Below are positions 24,238 to 33,177 of a stretch of 37,904 nt of DNA, in pieces. The position numbers and the translations under genes are program-made. Source of the DNA: Chlorobaculum sp. (GTDB lineage Bacteria; Bacteroidota; Chlorobiia; Chlorobiales; Chlorobiaceae); assembly GCA_013334855.1 (NCBI GenBank), contig JAAXWU010000008.1, positions 1 through 37,904 on the forward strand, read 5' to 3'. Position 1 is the stretch's first letter. Each line of letters begins with the position of its first letter. The notes beneath the pieces were generated by a model that was given only the letters and a program-made list of their open reading frames with translations, was not told the origin of the DNA and did not search any database.

Positions 24238-25425
24238 ATGAACCACATGGATCCGACAGCAAAAGACAATCTATCCCAACTCGACAACCTGCTTGCTGCA
24301 GACAACCAGTCATGGCTCTTTGGCGCAGGCATCAGTCTTGATGCTGGAATCCCACTCATGTGGCCTCTCACGGACCGCGTACTTACCAGAGCCAAAACCG
24401 AAGGCGAAACGAACGACTTCAAGGTGCTGGAATTCATCAAAACCAAACTTTCTGATAATTCGCATATCGAGCACATCTTAAGTCAGCTCAGCGATCACCG
24501 TGCGATAGCTGAGCGCTCAAAGGACAAAAACGTTCCATTCGATGGAGTGAGCCTTTCGGTCGATGAATTAGATGCACTTCACCAGCGCATTCTCATGTGG
24601 ATAGCGGAAACAATCCGGTGGGGATATAAGCCTAAGCAAAAAGACGGGACGCCAGAAGTAATTGGAAGACCTGAAAAGCGAATCGTCACAATCGACAAAC
24701 ACTCTGAATTTGTTTCTGCGCTCTTCAATCGGAACCAGCTAGGATTAGCCGAACGCAGAAGAGCCGTCAGACTGTTCACGACTAATTACGACACCTTGCT
24801 TGAAGACGCACTTGCACTTGGTGGTTTTTCGTATTGGGATGGATTTTCCGGCGGAGCAGTCGCGTATCGTAGTCACCGGTATGGTGATAAAGAACCAAAT
24901 TTCCTGTATAGAGCACACGTTATCAAACTTCACGGTTCAATCGACTGGCATTTAGGAAAAGACAACCGTGTCTGGAGAGTTCGTGACGGAGACATTTATC
25001 CGAATAAGATTTCCCGCGTTCTGATTTATCCGCAATCGACCAAATACCTTGCGACTCAACGGGACCCATTCGCAGCTCAGTTTGACTTGTTCCGACAGGC
25101 ACTTGGTGTACGCGAGGAAAATGTGCTCGCGACGTGCGGATACAGTTTTGGAGATGAACACATCAACCAAGAAATAGAATTAGCTCTCCAACGCCCAGAA
25201 AACAAAACTACACTGCTCGCCTTTACTCCGGAGATGAACCAGACTCTCGAACGATGGAGGAAAGAACCGTGGGGCAAACGAGTATATGTTATCGCACAAG
25301 ATGGCCTCTATGCCGGTGCTGATGGCCCTCATTCAGCTCCCGCCAAAGGCAAAATACACGACTGGTGGAAATTCGGCGGCGTCACCAAAATATTAAACAG
25401 TGGAGCGGAGGCATGTGTACTATGA
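24238..25425 (+). CDS. SIR2-like NAD-binding defence protein
   Basis: This 395-residue protein of the SIR2_2 type. NAD-binding motif GAGISLDAGIP (29-39), FTTNYDTLLEDAL (180-192) with Asn183 and Asp185, KLHGSIDWH (230-238) with likely catalytic His232, and GYSFGDEHIN (301-310) are visible. Such proteins hydrolyse NAD in bacterial defence after infection sensing. The next gene encodes a HerA-type ATPase overlapping by ATGA, matching the known SIR2-HerA antiphage pair. GC content is lower than in flanking reductase genes, suggesting acquisition. Start ATG 24238 or the in-frame ATG 24247. Confidence 0.88.
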   Translation: MNHMDPTAKDNLSQLDNLLAADNQSWLFGAGISLDAGIPLMWPLTDRVLTRAKTEGETNDFKVLEFIKTKLSDNSHIEHILSQLSDHRAIAERSKDKNVPFDGVSLSVDELDALHQRILMWIAETIRWGYKPKQKDGTPEVIGRPEKRIVTIDKHSEFVSALFNRNQLGLAERRRAVRLFTTNYDTLLEDALALGGFSYWDGFSGGAVAYRSHRYGDKEPNFLYRAHVIKLHGSIDWHLGKDNRVWRVRDGDIYPNKISRVLIYPQSTKYLATQRDPFAAQFDLFRQALGVREENVLATCGYSFGDEHINQEIELALQRPENKTTLLAFTPEMNQTLERWRKEPWGKRVYVIAQDGLYAGADGPHSAPAKGKIHDWWKFGGVTKILNSGAEACVL

Positions 25426-27284
25426 ATACCTTTGATCTGATTCCTGACTTAAAGATTGGGCATATCGTAGAGGTGTCTGGCACGACAATTCGAGTTGAGC
25501 TTTCCGGTGACGTGACTGAACTCACGCGAACTTATGAAGGGAGAGTCTATCCCATTGGCCAGATTGGGAGCATCGTAAAAGTCCACTTCGGACGACGGCT
25601 CGTATTTGGTTTTGTCACTCTCCTGCGCATGCGTTCGGAGGAGTTGCTTGAGATCACGAAGCCGATTCCTCCTGATGCAGATCAGCGGTTGATGGAAGTC
25701 GAGCTATTTGCTGAAGGAATTTGGAACGCCGCCAATCAAAAACTGAAATTTGTTCGTGGCGTTACAACATACCCACTACCGCGACAGAGTGTCCACCTTC
25801 TCACTCGTGAAGAGACCGGCCAAATATATTCAGCGGCGGAAGGACAGCAGAATGATGGTACGTATAGTCCGCTTATCCCCTTCGCTCATTACGTAGGCGC
25901 AGATAATGCGATTTGCCATGCAAATGTGGATAAAATGCTTGGAATGCATTGTGCAGTCCTCGGTTCCACAGGCTCAGGTAAATCTGGTGCTGTTGCGGCT
26001 TTGTTACACAGTATGCTTGACTACAAGCAGGAGATGAATCCTGATTCGATATGTCATCCGCGAATTCTTGTCATTGACCCTCACGGCGAATATGGACACG
26101 CCTTCAAGAAGCGAGCAATTGTTTACCGTGCCTATGATCCTCTCGGCAACGAAGAGGCGGCAGGCTCTCCGGTAAGTCTTCCATATTGGCTAATGAGTGC
26201 CGAAGAGTTTCGCCTACTCGTAATTGGAAAGACAGAACGAGAAGCCACGTCACAGAATAACATTATTTACAAAGCACTAACCCATGCACGAATGGTGGCA
26301 GCAGGATTGGTCGATCCGGCTCCAACGGAGTATGGCATTACAATACCGGAAGATGGGTTAGAACCTGACTGCCCACGAGCAAAGAATGGAATCGAAATCG
26401 AAAAGCTCGCAGAATTTGATAGAGATAAGCCGAGGCCATTTAGCCTCAATGAGGTGAAAAACCACATAGAATTCTTTCAAGCTGCACGACTAAGAAAGGG
26501 AACACAACTCACAGAACGTATTCCAGCAGGAGAATTCTCAGAAAACTTTAAATCCCTTTTGGACAAGCTTTCAGTATTGAGACGTGATCCTCGGATTCGT
26601 TTTATGATGCAGGAATGGACGCCCGAAAGCCCTTCACTTGAGCACATCATTGCCCAGTTGGTGGGACAACTCCAAGGGGAAGATGGCGCTACTCAGGACA
26701 TTCGTATTATAGATATTTCTGGACTTCCCAACGAAGTTGCCGGACCTTTGGCGGCCATGTTGGCTCGTTTGTTATTTCAATATAAAGTTTACCAAACGAC
26801 AGAGGAGAGGAAACGTGATCCTGTAGTTCTCGTTTGTGAAGAAGCTCACCGATATGTCCCCGACAGAGGGGAAGCTGAATATGCTGCTGCGCAAACCGCC
26901 ATCCGAAGAATAGCGCGTGAAGGCCGGAAATACGGAATAGGGCTCATGCTTGTAAGTCAGCGGCCAGCCGACGTAGAGAGCACAGTGATTTCTCAATGCG
27001 GAACGTGGCTTGTCCTACGGCTCACGAACGCAGCGGATCAACAACACGTTTCTCGGTTCCTGCCAGATGGGCTGTCGGGCATGACAAAAGCATTGCCAAA
27101 TCTATCCCAACAGGAGGCGATTTTCGTCGGTGAAGGTGCTGCAATGCCAGCGCGAGTTAGGATTCGAGACCTCTCAGATGATCAATTGCCTAAATCGGAA
27201 ACGGCCAAGTTCGCAAAGGGTTGGACTCTTGATCGCCTTACCGAAAAGGAAATTGCCGCAATCGCTAAAAGAATGGCAGGATAA
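25422..27284 (+). CDS. HerA-type hexameric ATPase
   Basis: Starting at ATG 25422 (ATGA overlap with the SIR2 stop) gives 620 residues. The N-terminal HAS-barrel-like segment (about 5-75) precedes a RecA-type domain: Walker A GSTGSGKS (181-188), VIDPHGEYGH (217-226), Walker B VVLVCEEAHRY in the last third, and SQRPADVESTVISQCG (sensor region). HerA proteins form ring translocases. With SIR2 they form a large defence complex that degrades NAD. In-frame sequence upstream of 25422 lies inside the SIR2 gene and is unlikely to be used. Confidence 0.9.
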   Translation: MNTFDLIPDLKIGHIVEVSGTTIRVELSGDVTELTRTYEGRVYPIGQIGSIVKVHFGRRLVFGFVTLLRMRSEELLEITKPIPPDADQRLMEVELFAEGIWNAANQKLKFVRGVTTYPLPRQSVHLLTREETGQIYSAAEGQQNDGTYSPLIPFAHYVGADNAICHANVDKMLGMHCAVLGSTGSGKSGAVAALLHSMLDYKQEMNPDSICHPRILVIDPHGEYGHAFKKRAIVYRAYDPLGNEEAAGSPVSLPYWLMSAEEFRLLVIGKTEREATSQNNIIYKALTHARMVAAGLVDPAPTEYGITIPEDGLEPDCPRAKNGIEIEKLAEFDRDKPRPFSLNEVKNHIEFFQAARLRKGTQLTERIPAGEFSENFKSLLDKLSVLRRDPRIRFMMQEWTPESPSLEHIIAQLVGQLQGEDGATQDIRIIDISGLPNEVAGPLAAMLARLLFQYKVYQTTEERKRDPVVLVCEEAHRYVPDRGEAEYAAAQTAIRRIAREGRKYGIGLMLVSQRPADVESTVISQCGTWLVLRLTNAADQQHVSRFLPDGLSGMTKALPNLSQQEAIFVGEGAAMPARVRIRDLSDDQLPKSETAKFAKGWTLDRLTEKEIAAIAKRMAG

Positions 27285-27375
27285 ACTATACCCACCAAAA
27301 CAGAACTTAAAATCGACCAAAAGAAAATAGAAAACGCCATTGTGAGCGTATAGAACGAAGATTAAAAGAAATGTG

Positions 27376-28185
27376 ATGAATAAAGATTCGTTTGTTTATC
27401 ATCGGTTTTTAGACGAAGCGGGTGATACCACATTTTACGGAAAAGGCAAGGTTCCTGTTATCGGTAATGATGGCTCTTCGCACTGCTTTATCCTCGGAAT
27501 GCTGAAAATCAATGAGCCGTTAAATGACGTCAGAAAAAACATTATCGAACTTCAAAAAACCATTGAGCAAGACAACTACTTTACAGGAGTACCAAGTATC
27601 GAGAAAAAGAAAGCAGCTTATGGATATTTTCTTCACGCAAAAGACGATTTACCCGAAGTGAGAAAAATGGCCTTCGATCTCATCAAGAGTATCGATTGCA
27701 GCTTTGAAGCTGTTGTGGGCAGAAAAATCCCATCGTTATATGAACGAAAGCACAATGGAAAAGAAGCTGAATTTTATGCCGATTTGCTATCCCATCTACT
27801 AAAGAACAAATTGAATGCCTATGAGAGGCTGGTTCTCAATATATCTCATCGCTCAAAATGTACAACACACACTAATCTTCAGAATGGCTTAAATAAGGCT
27901 ATCAACAGGGCAAATTCAAAATCACCGGAGAAACCCAACGCTTGCACAGTTGTATTCAATGTCCAGAAACCAACAGAAGAACCTTTGTTAAATATTTCAG
28001 ATTATTTCTGCTGGGCAATACAGCGTATTTTTGAAAGAGGAGAAAACCGTTATTACGATTATATCAGTGAACAGGTTGCTCTGGTTCAGGATATATACGA
28101 CTTCGAAAATTGGAAAGGAGGAGGAAATTATTACAACAGAAAGAAAAAACTGTCCTCTAATAATTGTCTTAAAATCAAAAAATAA
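27376..28185 (+). CDS. DUF3800-family protein
   Basis: This protein has about 269 residues. The N-terminus MNKDSFVYHRFLDEAGDTTF contains the FLDE-x-GD signature of the DUF3800 family, which has RNase H-like acidic residues (Asp13, Glu14, Asp17 here). NISDYFCWAIQRIFERG and the closing YDFENWKGGGNYYNRK are also family-typical. Members are often in defence islands and mobile elements and are suspected nucleases. It lies 91 nt after HerA on the same strand and is strongly AT-rich. A GTG at 27373 could be used instead of ATG 27376. Its participation in the SIR2-HerA system is an inference. Confidence 0.75.
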   Translation: MNKDSFVYHRFLDEAGDTTFYGKGKVPVIGNDGSSHCFILGMLKINEPLNDVRKNIIELQKTIEQDNYFTGVPSIEKKKAAYGYFLHAKDDLPEVRKMAFDLIKSIDCSFEAVVGRKIPSLYERKHNGKEAEFYADLLSHLLKNKLNAYERLVLNISHRSKCTTHTNLQNGLNKAINRANSKSPEKPNACTVVFNVQKPTEEPLLNISDYFCWAIQRIFERGENRYYDYISEQVALVQDIYDFENWKGGGNYYNRKKKLSSNNCLKIKK

Positions 28186-28354
28186 AAAAGCCCATAATTG
28201 CACTGAGAAGGATACCCTTCAACGGCATGGAGCCGACCTTCATGCAACACAGGCTCTTTTAATTTACAAAAATCTAAATAATTTTAAAAAAATATATCCC
28301 ACATACCCCTATTGATTTCAAGCCCTCCCTTTCAAACACCTCAACAGGCGACCC

Positions 28355-29695
28355 TCATCGCGCCCCGTTCCCCTCGAACACCACGCGCAGGCTGTCGTTC
28401 TGCAACCGAGCCTTGAGCCAGCGCTCGACCTTGGCGCGGTCGGCCCGGTCGATCGGTTGTGAGGCCGAGAGAAGCACGTAACTTCGTTGCTGTGGCTTCG
28501 CTCCCGTGCTGTCCGAAAAGAGATACGGTTCGGCATAGAGGCAGCTCGTGATCTCCGGAAAGAGCGGCTTGAGCTCTCTGAGCAGTTTCAGGCCGGTGTA
28601 GCGCACCTGGCGAAGACTGTCCTGCTGGCGGATGTTCGTTTGCAGCGCCGCGTTGAGACGGGCGATTTCGAGCTTCTGGCGATCTGTCTCCTCCATCTGG
28701 TTCAGCTTGTCGAGATACTCCTCGCCATTGGTGATCACCAGCCCCTGCTCGAACTTCAGAATCGCGTTTTCGAGACCGAACTCTCTGGCACGCCTGCTCA
28801 ACGCCGCCTTGTCGTCGCGGGTCAACGGGTGGCCACCATAAACCATCGTAATCGTGCGAACGTCGCCATCGATCTCGTATCGAAGCAGAAAATCACCCTT
28901 GAACAGACTGACAGTCCGCACAAAGCGCGTGGCCATGTCGATAAAATGCTCTTTCCTGACAAGCACGTAACCAAAATAGACGCTCGGGATCAGCGTGACA
29001 AGAATGACCGCCGTTATCATACGATTGATACGGGTGCGTTTCTCTGCATCGAGAGAGGAGCGCAGGGGAATGCGCATGACTCGTGCGAAGCCGACGTTGG
29101 CCAGTCCGATAAAGACGCTGTTGATCGTAAACAGGTAGAGCGCTCCGAAAAAGAAAGCGAAGCGGCCGGTAGCCACTCCGTAGCCCGCTGTGCAGAGCGG
29201 GGGCATGAGCGCCGTGGCGATGGCCACGCCCGGCACCACGTTGCCCTTGAGCTTCGTGGTCAGCGAAATCGAACCCGCCAGACCACCGAAAAGCGCGATC
29301 AGTACGTCGTAGATGGTCGGACTTGTGCGGGCAAGCAGCTCGGAGTGAGCGCTGGAAAGCGGGCTGATGGCGAAATAGAGCGTCGAGGCGACCAGACTCG
29401 AAATCACCGCGAAGGTGAAGTTCCAGAAGGACTTGCGGAGCAGCGGAAAGTCGTAGGTCGCGATGCTGTAGCCCATGCCGTTGATCGGCCCCATGAGCGG
29501 CGAAATCAGCATCGCGCCGATGATGACCGCCGTCGAGTTCATGTTCAGGCCAACCGACGCCAGAATGATCGCCGAAATCAGCACCCAGATTCGCGCACCG
29601 CTGAACACGACATCCGCCTCGACCGCATTGTGGATCGTGTCGAACGCTTCGGCATCGTGTCGAAGCGAGAGATTCTGCAACAGTGATTTAATCAT
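28355..29695 (-). CDS. DUF389-family membrane protein
   Basis: This 446-residue protein has an N-terminal membrane region typical of DUF389: ARIWVLISAIILASVGLNMN, VIIGAMLISPLMGPINGMGY, LFGGLAGSISLTTK and VPGVAIATALMPPLCTAGYG. The last about 190 residues form a soluble domain with a coiled-coil-like stretch (LDKLNQMEETDRQKLEIARL). The family function is not established. It is the last gene of the minus-strand operon after the antiporter and an unknown protein. The stop is at 28355; the 169 nt beyond it show no gene. Confidence 0.85.
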   Translation of the reverse strand: MIKSLLQNLSLRHDAEAFDTIHNAVEADVVFSGARIWVLISAIILASVGLNMNSTAVIIGAMLISPLMGPINGMGYSIATYDFPLLRKSFWNFTFAVISSLVASTLYFAISPLSSAHSELLARTSPTIYDVLIALFGGLAGSISLTTKLKGNVVPGVAIATALMPPLCTAGYGVATGRFAFFFGALYLFTINSVFIGLANVGFARVMRIPLRSSLDAEKRTRINRMITAVILVTLIPSVYFGYVLVRKEHFIDMATRFVRTVSLFKGDFLLRYEIDGDVRTITMVYGGHPLTRDDKAALSRRAREFGLENAILKFEQGLVITNGEEYLDKLNQMEETDRQKLEIARLNAALQTNIRQQDSLRQVRYTGLKLLRELKPLFPEITSCLYAEPYLFSDSTGAKPQQRSYVLLSASQPIDRADRAKVERWLKARLQNDSLRVVFEGNGAR

Positions 29696-29791
29696 GATGC
29701 TGCGGATGATTGATCGAAACCGCGCACCGGGCGGCCTCCTCCCGGCCCGGCAAAAAGCGTGCGATGCGAAGGAGCGCCTTCGCGAAACCGC

Positions 29792-30178
29792 CTACAGCTC
29801 GAACGGATCGTTGACAATCTCGAACGAAAGCTCCTTTCGATGGTCGTGAAATCCGATTTTTATGTAGTGCAGGTTTTCGGCGTTGAAAATATCTTCGCCC
29901 TTCTCGGCGGCATAAAGGATGATATGGCCTGTGTGATGTCCCAGTTCTTTTGCCAGATTCCCCCATTTCCTGAACACGAGATTGGTGAAAGACTCTCCCT
30001 CCCTGACGCCGAGCACCTCGGCATCGCCAAAATCGATGATCCTATCGGGCACCGAGAGAAGCGACATCTCCTTGCCAATCCAGATGCTGATCAGTTCACA
30101 GTGAAAAGGGAGATACACCGAGTTGTGAACGGCGAATCCCGTCTCCCCGTTGCGGATAGCGGCAATAAAGCTTTTCAT
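29792..30178 (-). CDS. Hypothetical protein of 128 residues, family not recognised
   Basis: It begins MKSFIAAIRNGETGFAVHNS and contains LISIWIGKEMSLLSVPDRII, EGESFTNLVFRKWGNLAKEL and a histidine-rich ELGHHTGHIILYAAEKGED. There is no signal peptide or membrane segment. It starts 26 nt after the antiporter stop and ends 96 nt before DUF389, so it is operon-linked to both. Codon use is like its neighbours, so it is probably real. It might be a cytosolic accessory or regulatory subunit, but no function is supported. Confidence 0.72.
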   Translation of the reverse strand: MKSFIAAIRNGETGFAVHNSVYLPFHCELISIWIGKEMSLLSVPDRIIDFGDAEVLGVREGESFTNLVFRKWGNLAKELGHHTGHIILYAAEKGEDIFNAENLHYIKIGFHDHRKELSFEIVNDPFEL

Positions 30179-30204
30179 GGTTTGTTCAATTGATTTTCGT
30201 CAGC

Positions 30205-31668
30205 TCACTGATAAAAAAACAGCAGCCACAGCGCGATAAAAAATGGCAGCAAAATCGGCACTGAATATTTGTAGATATACTCAAAAAAGTCGGGAACTTC
30301 GGTCTCCGTCTGCGCGGCAATATTCCTGACCATAAAATTGGGAGCGTTACCAAGATAGGTCATTGCGCCAAAAAAGACCGATGCAACGGAGATGGCCGTC
30401 AGATAAATATCCGACGTGAGATCCCCACTCACAGGCGAGCCGGTTCCGGCGGCAAACCGGCTGACATCGCTCGCCATGCCAATATCGAGGCCGAACTTGC
30501 CGAGCGCTCCCGCAAGAAAGTTCAGATAGGTCGGCGCATTGTCGAGCACTCCCGACAGGAGGCCGGTCATCCAGTAAATTCTTGAAATCGACAGTTCGGC
30601 GGCATGGGTGGCCGCGTAGCGCTCGATGAGTTCAAGCGCGGGAATCATGGTGATGAAAATGCCGATGAACAAAAAGGCGACCTCGCGGATCGGCTCGAAG
30701 TTGAACTCGTTGCCTTCGAGCGCCTTTCGGTTGGCTGTTTTATAGGCGACGACCGACACCGCGCCGAGAATCAGCTCACGAATGCCGAACGGCACACCCC
30801 AGCGTTGCTGAATGCTCGGAAATCCGGCGATGACGACGGGATCGAGAAACACCGCGAGTATGACCAGCGCGAGAAACGCAATATTCCGCTTGCCGGTCAC
30901 GGCGATGCCACCCTTCGCGCTGGTCGGCGGCGGCGTCATCTGCGGGTTGCGCGAATCGAGGAAAAAAAAGAGCGCCAGAAGGCCGGAGAGCGTCATCAGC
31001 CAGGGAAGCAGCACTTTGGAAAGCACCCAGAAAAAGGGCACGCCTTTGAGAAAACCGAGAAACAGGGGCGGGTCGCCGATGGGGGTGAGTCCACCGCCGA
31101 TATTGCTGACAATGAAGATAAAAAAGACGATGTGAAACGGTTTGAGCCGCCCTTTGTTGATGCGCAGGTAAGGCCGGATCAGCAGCATGGAAGCGCCGGT
31201 CGTGCCGATAAAATTGGCAACCACCGCCCCGACAAGCAAAATCAGCAGATTGGTGAACGGCCTCCCCGGTCGGTCAATGGTGATCAGAATGCCGCCGGAG
31301 ACGATAAACAGCGCACCGACCAGCGCAATGAAGGAGAAGTACTCCTGCATGGCGTGATGAAGCGTTTGGAATCCGTGAGGAGCGAGAGCGTACCAGGCGG
31401 CGACGGCAAGTCCAAGTACCACCGAGACTTTCGGGTAATGACGTTCCCAGAAACGATGGTAGAAGAGCGGGCCGGAGGCGATCATCAACAAGAGCGCGAT
31501 GAAGGGCAAAAGCAGCCAGAGCGGCGGCATCTCGCCTTGTGAATCGTGAGGCAGGGCGGCGGTTCCGGCGGCCTCGGCCAGGCAAGCTTCAGGAGGGATC
31601 ATCAGCAACCCTATCGTGACACAAGTGAATAACCGGAGGAAACCGGAAGATCGGGAAGTAGAAGCCAT
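30205..31668 (-). CDS. nhaD: NhaD-type sodium/proton antiporter
   Basis: This protein has 487 residues from ATG 31668. The N-terminus MASTSRSSGFLRLFTCVTIG looks like a signal or first-helix segment. About a dozen helices follow, with NFIGTTGASMLLIRPYLR and IFIVSNIGGGLTPIGDPPLF, characteristic of the NhaD/ArsB ion transporter superfamily (IGDPPLF is the family signature). SGVLDNAPTYLNFLAG is also conserved. It should exchange sodium (or lithium) for protons. Earlier in-frame codons up to 31773 exist but give no better start. It is first in an operon with the two genes downstream. Confidence 0.9.
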   Translation of the reverse strand: MASTSRSSGFLRLFTCVTIGLLMIPPEACLAEAAGTAALPHDSQGEMPPLWLLLPFIALLLMIASGPLFYHRFWERHYPKVSVVLGLAVAAWYALAPHGFQTLHHAMQEYFSFIALVGALFIVSGGILITIDRPGRPFTNLLILLVGAVVANFIGTTGASMLLIRPYLRINKGRLKPFHIVFFIFIVSNIGGGLTPIGDPPLFLGFLKGVPFFWVLSKVLLPWLMTLSGLLALFFFLDSRNPQMTPPPTSAKGGIAVTGKRNIAFLALVILAVFLDPVVIAGFPSIQQRWGVPFGIRELILGAVSVVAYKTANRKALEGNEFNFEPIREVAFLFIGIFITMIPALELIERYAATHAAELSISRIYWMTGLLSGVLDNAPTYLNFLAGALGKFGLDIGMASDVSRFAAGTGSPVSGDLTSDIYLTAISVASVFFGAMTYLGNAPNFMVRNIAAQTETEVPDFFEYIYKYSVPILLPFFIALWLLFFYQ

Positions 31669-31793
31669 AAGCGTGAGGGTTTTCAAAGAGAACGACAGAC
31701 TGCCGCGCCCGAACGGGGCAAACAGCACTCCTCCTGAAATGTAGAAAAATCTGCTACCACACGGCAACGACACATCACCAAGGTAAAAACCCG

Positions 31794-31815
31794 AATTGAC
31801 AGGCTTTTGTCAATT
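31794..31815. promoter_or_regulatory. Perfect inverted repeat between nhaD and the moa operon
   Basis: AATTGACA-GGCTTT-TGTCAATT is an 8 bp perfect dyad with a 6 bp spacer, in the 567 nt divergent region 31669-32235. It resembles an operator, lying 126 nt upstream of the nhaD start. A smaller dyad TTGTGC-TTCTTC-GCACAA is at 31870-31887. The regulator is unknown. No gene is supported in this region. Confidence 0.45.
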
Positions 31816-32155
31816 ATCTCCCCCTGATCGCCAAGCAATCATAAATCACCCGCTCCCCCGCATACGCAGTTGTGCTTCTTCGCACAATCTGTCAGCCTTG
31901 CAGTTCGTACCGGTTTGTGGTGGCTATGGCTGTTGCAAGTCTTGAGCGTTCTGCAATCACGCGACCGCCCGTACCACCTCAACAATCTCCTCCTTGAGCA
32001 AGATATTTTCAGAATCCTTCACTGCCGGTTCAGCTTCATACTTCAATCACCCTCCCCTCGCCGTCGTGATTCATCCACAGCGACGCATCACCAGACAGAG
32101 AAAAGGTCGAGAATCCCTGTTATATTGTTGGCGAAGAAACAGTAAGAACATCAGC

Positions 32156-32222
32156 GGCTCACGACGCTGCATTCTCAACTCCGGAGCTGACCGCCTGAGC
32201 GGCGCGGTTTTCCGGTCGAGCC
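32156..32222 (+). promoter_or_regulatory. Structured leader RNA candidate upstream of the moaCB fusion
   Basis: Three nested stems are readable: GGCTC (32156) with GAGCC (32218), CCGGA (32181) with TCCGG (32211), and ACCGC (32190) with GCGGT (32204), loop CTGAGCGGC. The structure ends 13 nt before the ATG at 32236. Its position before a molybdenum cofactor operon makes a Moco-sensing riboswitch possible, but I cannot confirm a match to that class by eye. Confidence 0.4.
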
Positions 32223-32235
32223 AAATCTATTGATC

Positions 32236-33177
32236 ATGGAATTTTCCCACCTCGACGACAGCGGCTCGCTCCGCATGGTTGACGTTTCCGGCAAACCGCC
32301 GACGCGGCGCGAGGCGCGGGCTTCGGGCCGGATCGTCATGCAGCCGGAGACCATCGCGCTGCTTCAGCGCCAGGAGCTACCCAAAGGCAACGTGCTGGCG
32401 GCGGCCAAAATCGCGGCCATCCAGGCGGCAAAGCAGACCTCGGCGCTCATCCCGCTCTGCCACCAGCTCAACCTTTCGTGGATCGATATCGAATTCGAAA
32501 TCGGCGACGACGCTATCGGCATCGTGGCGACCGTCATCACGCGGGAATCGACCGGCGTGGAGATGGAGGCGCTCGTCGCCGTGTCGGTGGCGGCGCTGAC
32601 GATTTACGACATGTGCAAGGCGGTGGACAAGACGATGGAGATCTCCGCCGTCCGGCTCGTCCGCAAAACCGGAGGCAAGTCGGCGGCGTCGGCGGAGTAC
32701 CGCCCGCGCACGGCGATCCTCGTCATGTCGGACTCGATTGCCGCGGGCACGGCGACCGACCGCTCCGGCGCAATCCTGCGCGAGGGGCTCGAAGCGGCGG
32801 GGTGCGCGGTCGAGGCGCTGACGATCATCCCGGACGAACCGGAACAGATCGTCGCGGCGGTAGAGGCGTGGATCGGCGAGGGGGTCGAGCTCGTCGTCAC
32901 CTCCGGCGGCACGGGACTCGGGCCGCGTGACCTCACCATCGAAGCGCTCGCGCCGAAGTTCACCCGGCGGCTGCCCGGCGTGGAGCAGGAGCTTTTCCGG
33001 TGGGGGCAGGGCAAAGTCCGAACCGCGATGCTCTCGCGGCTCGCCGCCGGGCTGATCGGCAGCACGGTGGTCGTCTGCCTGCCCGGCAGCACGGGCGCGG
33101 CCAGGGACGCGCTCGAAGCGATTGTGCCTGGTATTTTCCACGCATTTCCGATGCTCAAAGGGGAGGGCCACGCATGA
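32236..33177 (+). CDS. moaCB: MoaC-MoaB fusion: cyclic pyranopterin phosphate synthase plus molybdopterin adenylyltransferase-like domain
   Basis: This protein has 313 residues. Residues 1-155 are MoaC, which converts the GTP-derived intermediate to cyclic pyranopterin phosphate. Signatures are IPLCHQL (72-78), GVEMEAL (107-113) and YDMCKAVDK (124-132). Residues about 157-313 are a MoaB/MogA domain (ILVMSDSIAAGTATDRSG, VVTSGGTGLGPRDLT), which adenylylates molybdopterin. Fusions of these two are known in several bacteria. ATG 32236 begins the MoaC fold correctly. The end overlaps moeA by ATGA. Confidence 0.93.
   Translation: MEFSHLDDSGSLRMVDVSGKPPTRREARASGRIVMQPETIALLQRQELPKGNVLAAAKIAAIQAAKQTSALIPLCHQLNLSWIDIEFEIGDDAIGIVATVITRESTGVEMEALVAVSVAALTIYDMCKAVDKTMEISAVRLVRKTGGKSAASAEYRPRTAILVMSDSIAAGTATDRSGAILREGLEAAGCAVEALTIIPDEPEQIVAAVEAWIGEGVELVVTSGGTGLGPRDLTIEALAPKFTRRLPGVEQELFRWGQGKVRTAMLSRLAAGLIGSTVVVCLPGSTGAARDALEAIVPGIFHAFPMLKGEGHA

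Noticed and set aside
31870-32145. 91-residue open frame in the nhaD/moa intergenic region
   Set aside because: No ribosome site or motif; composition unlike neighbours.
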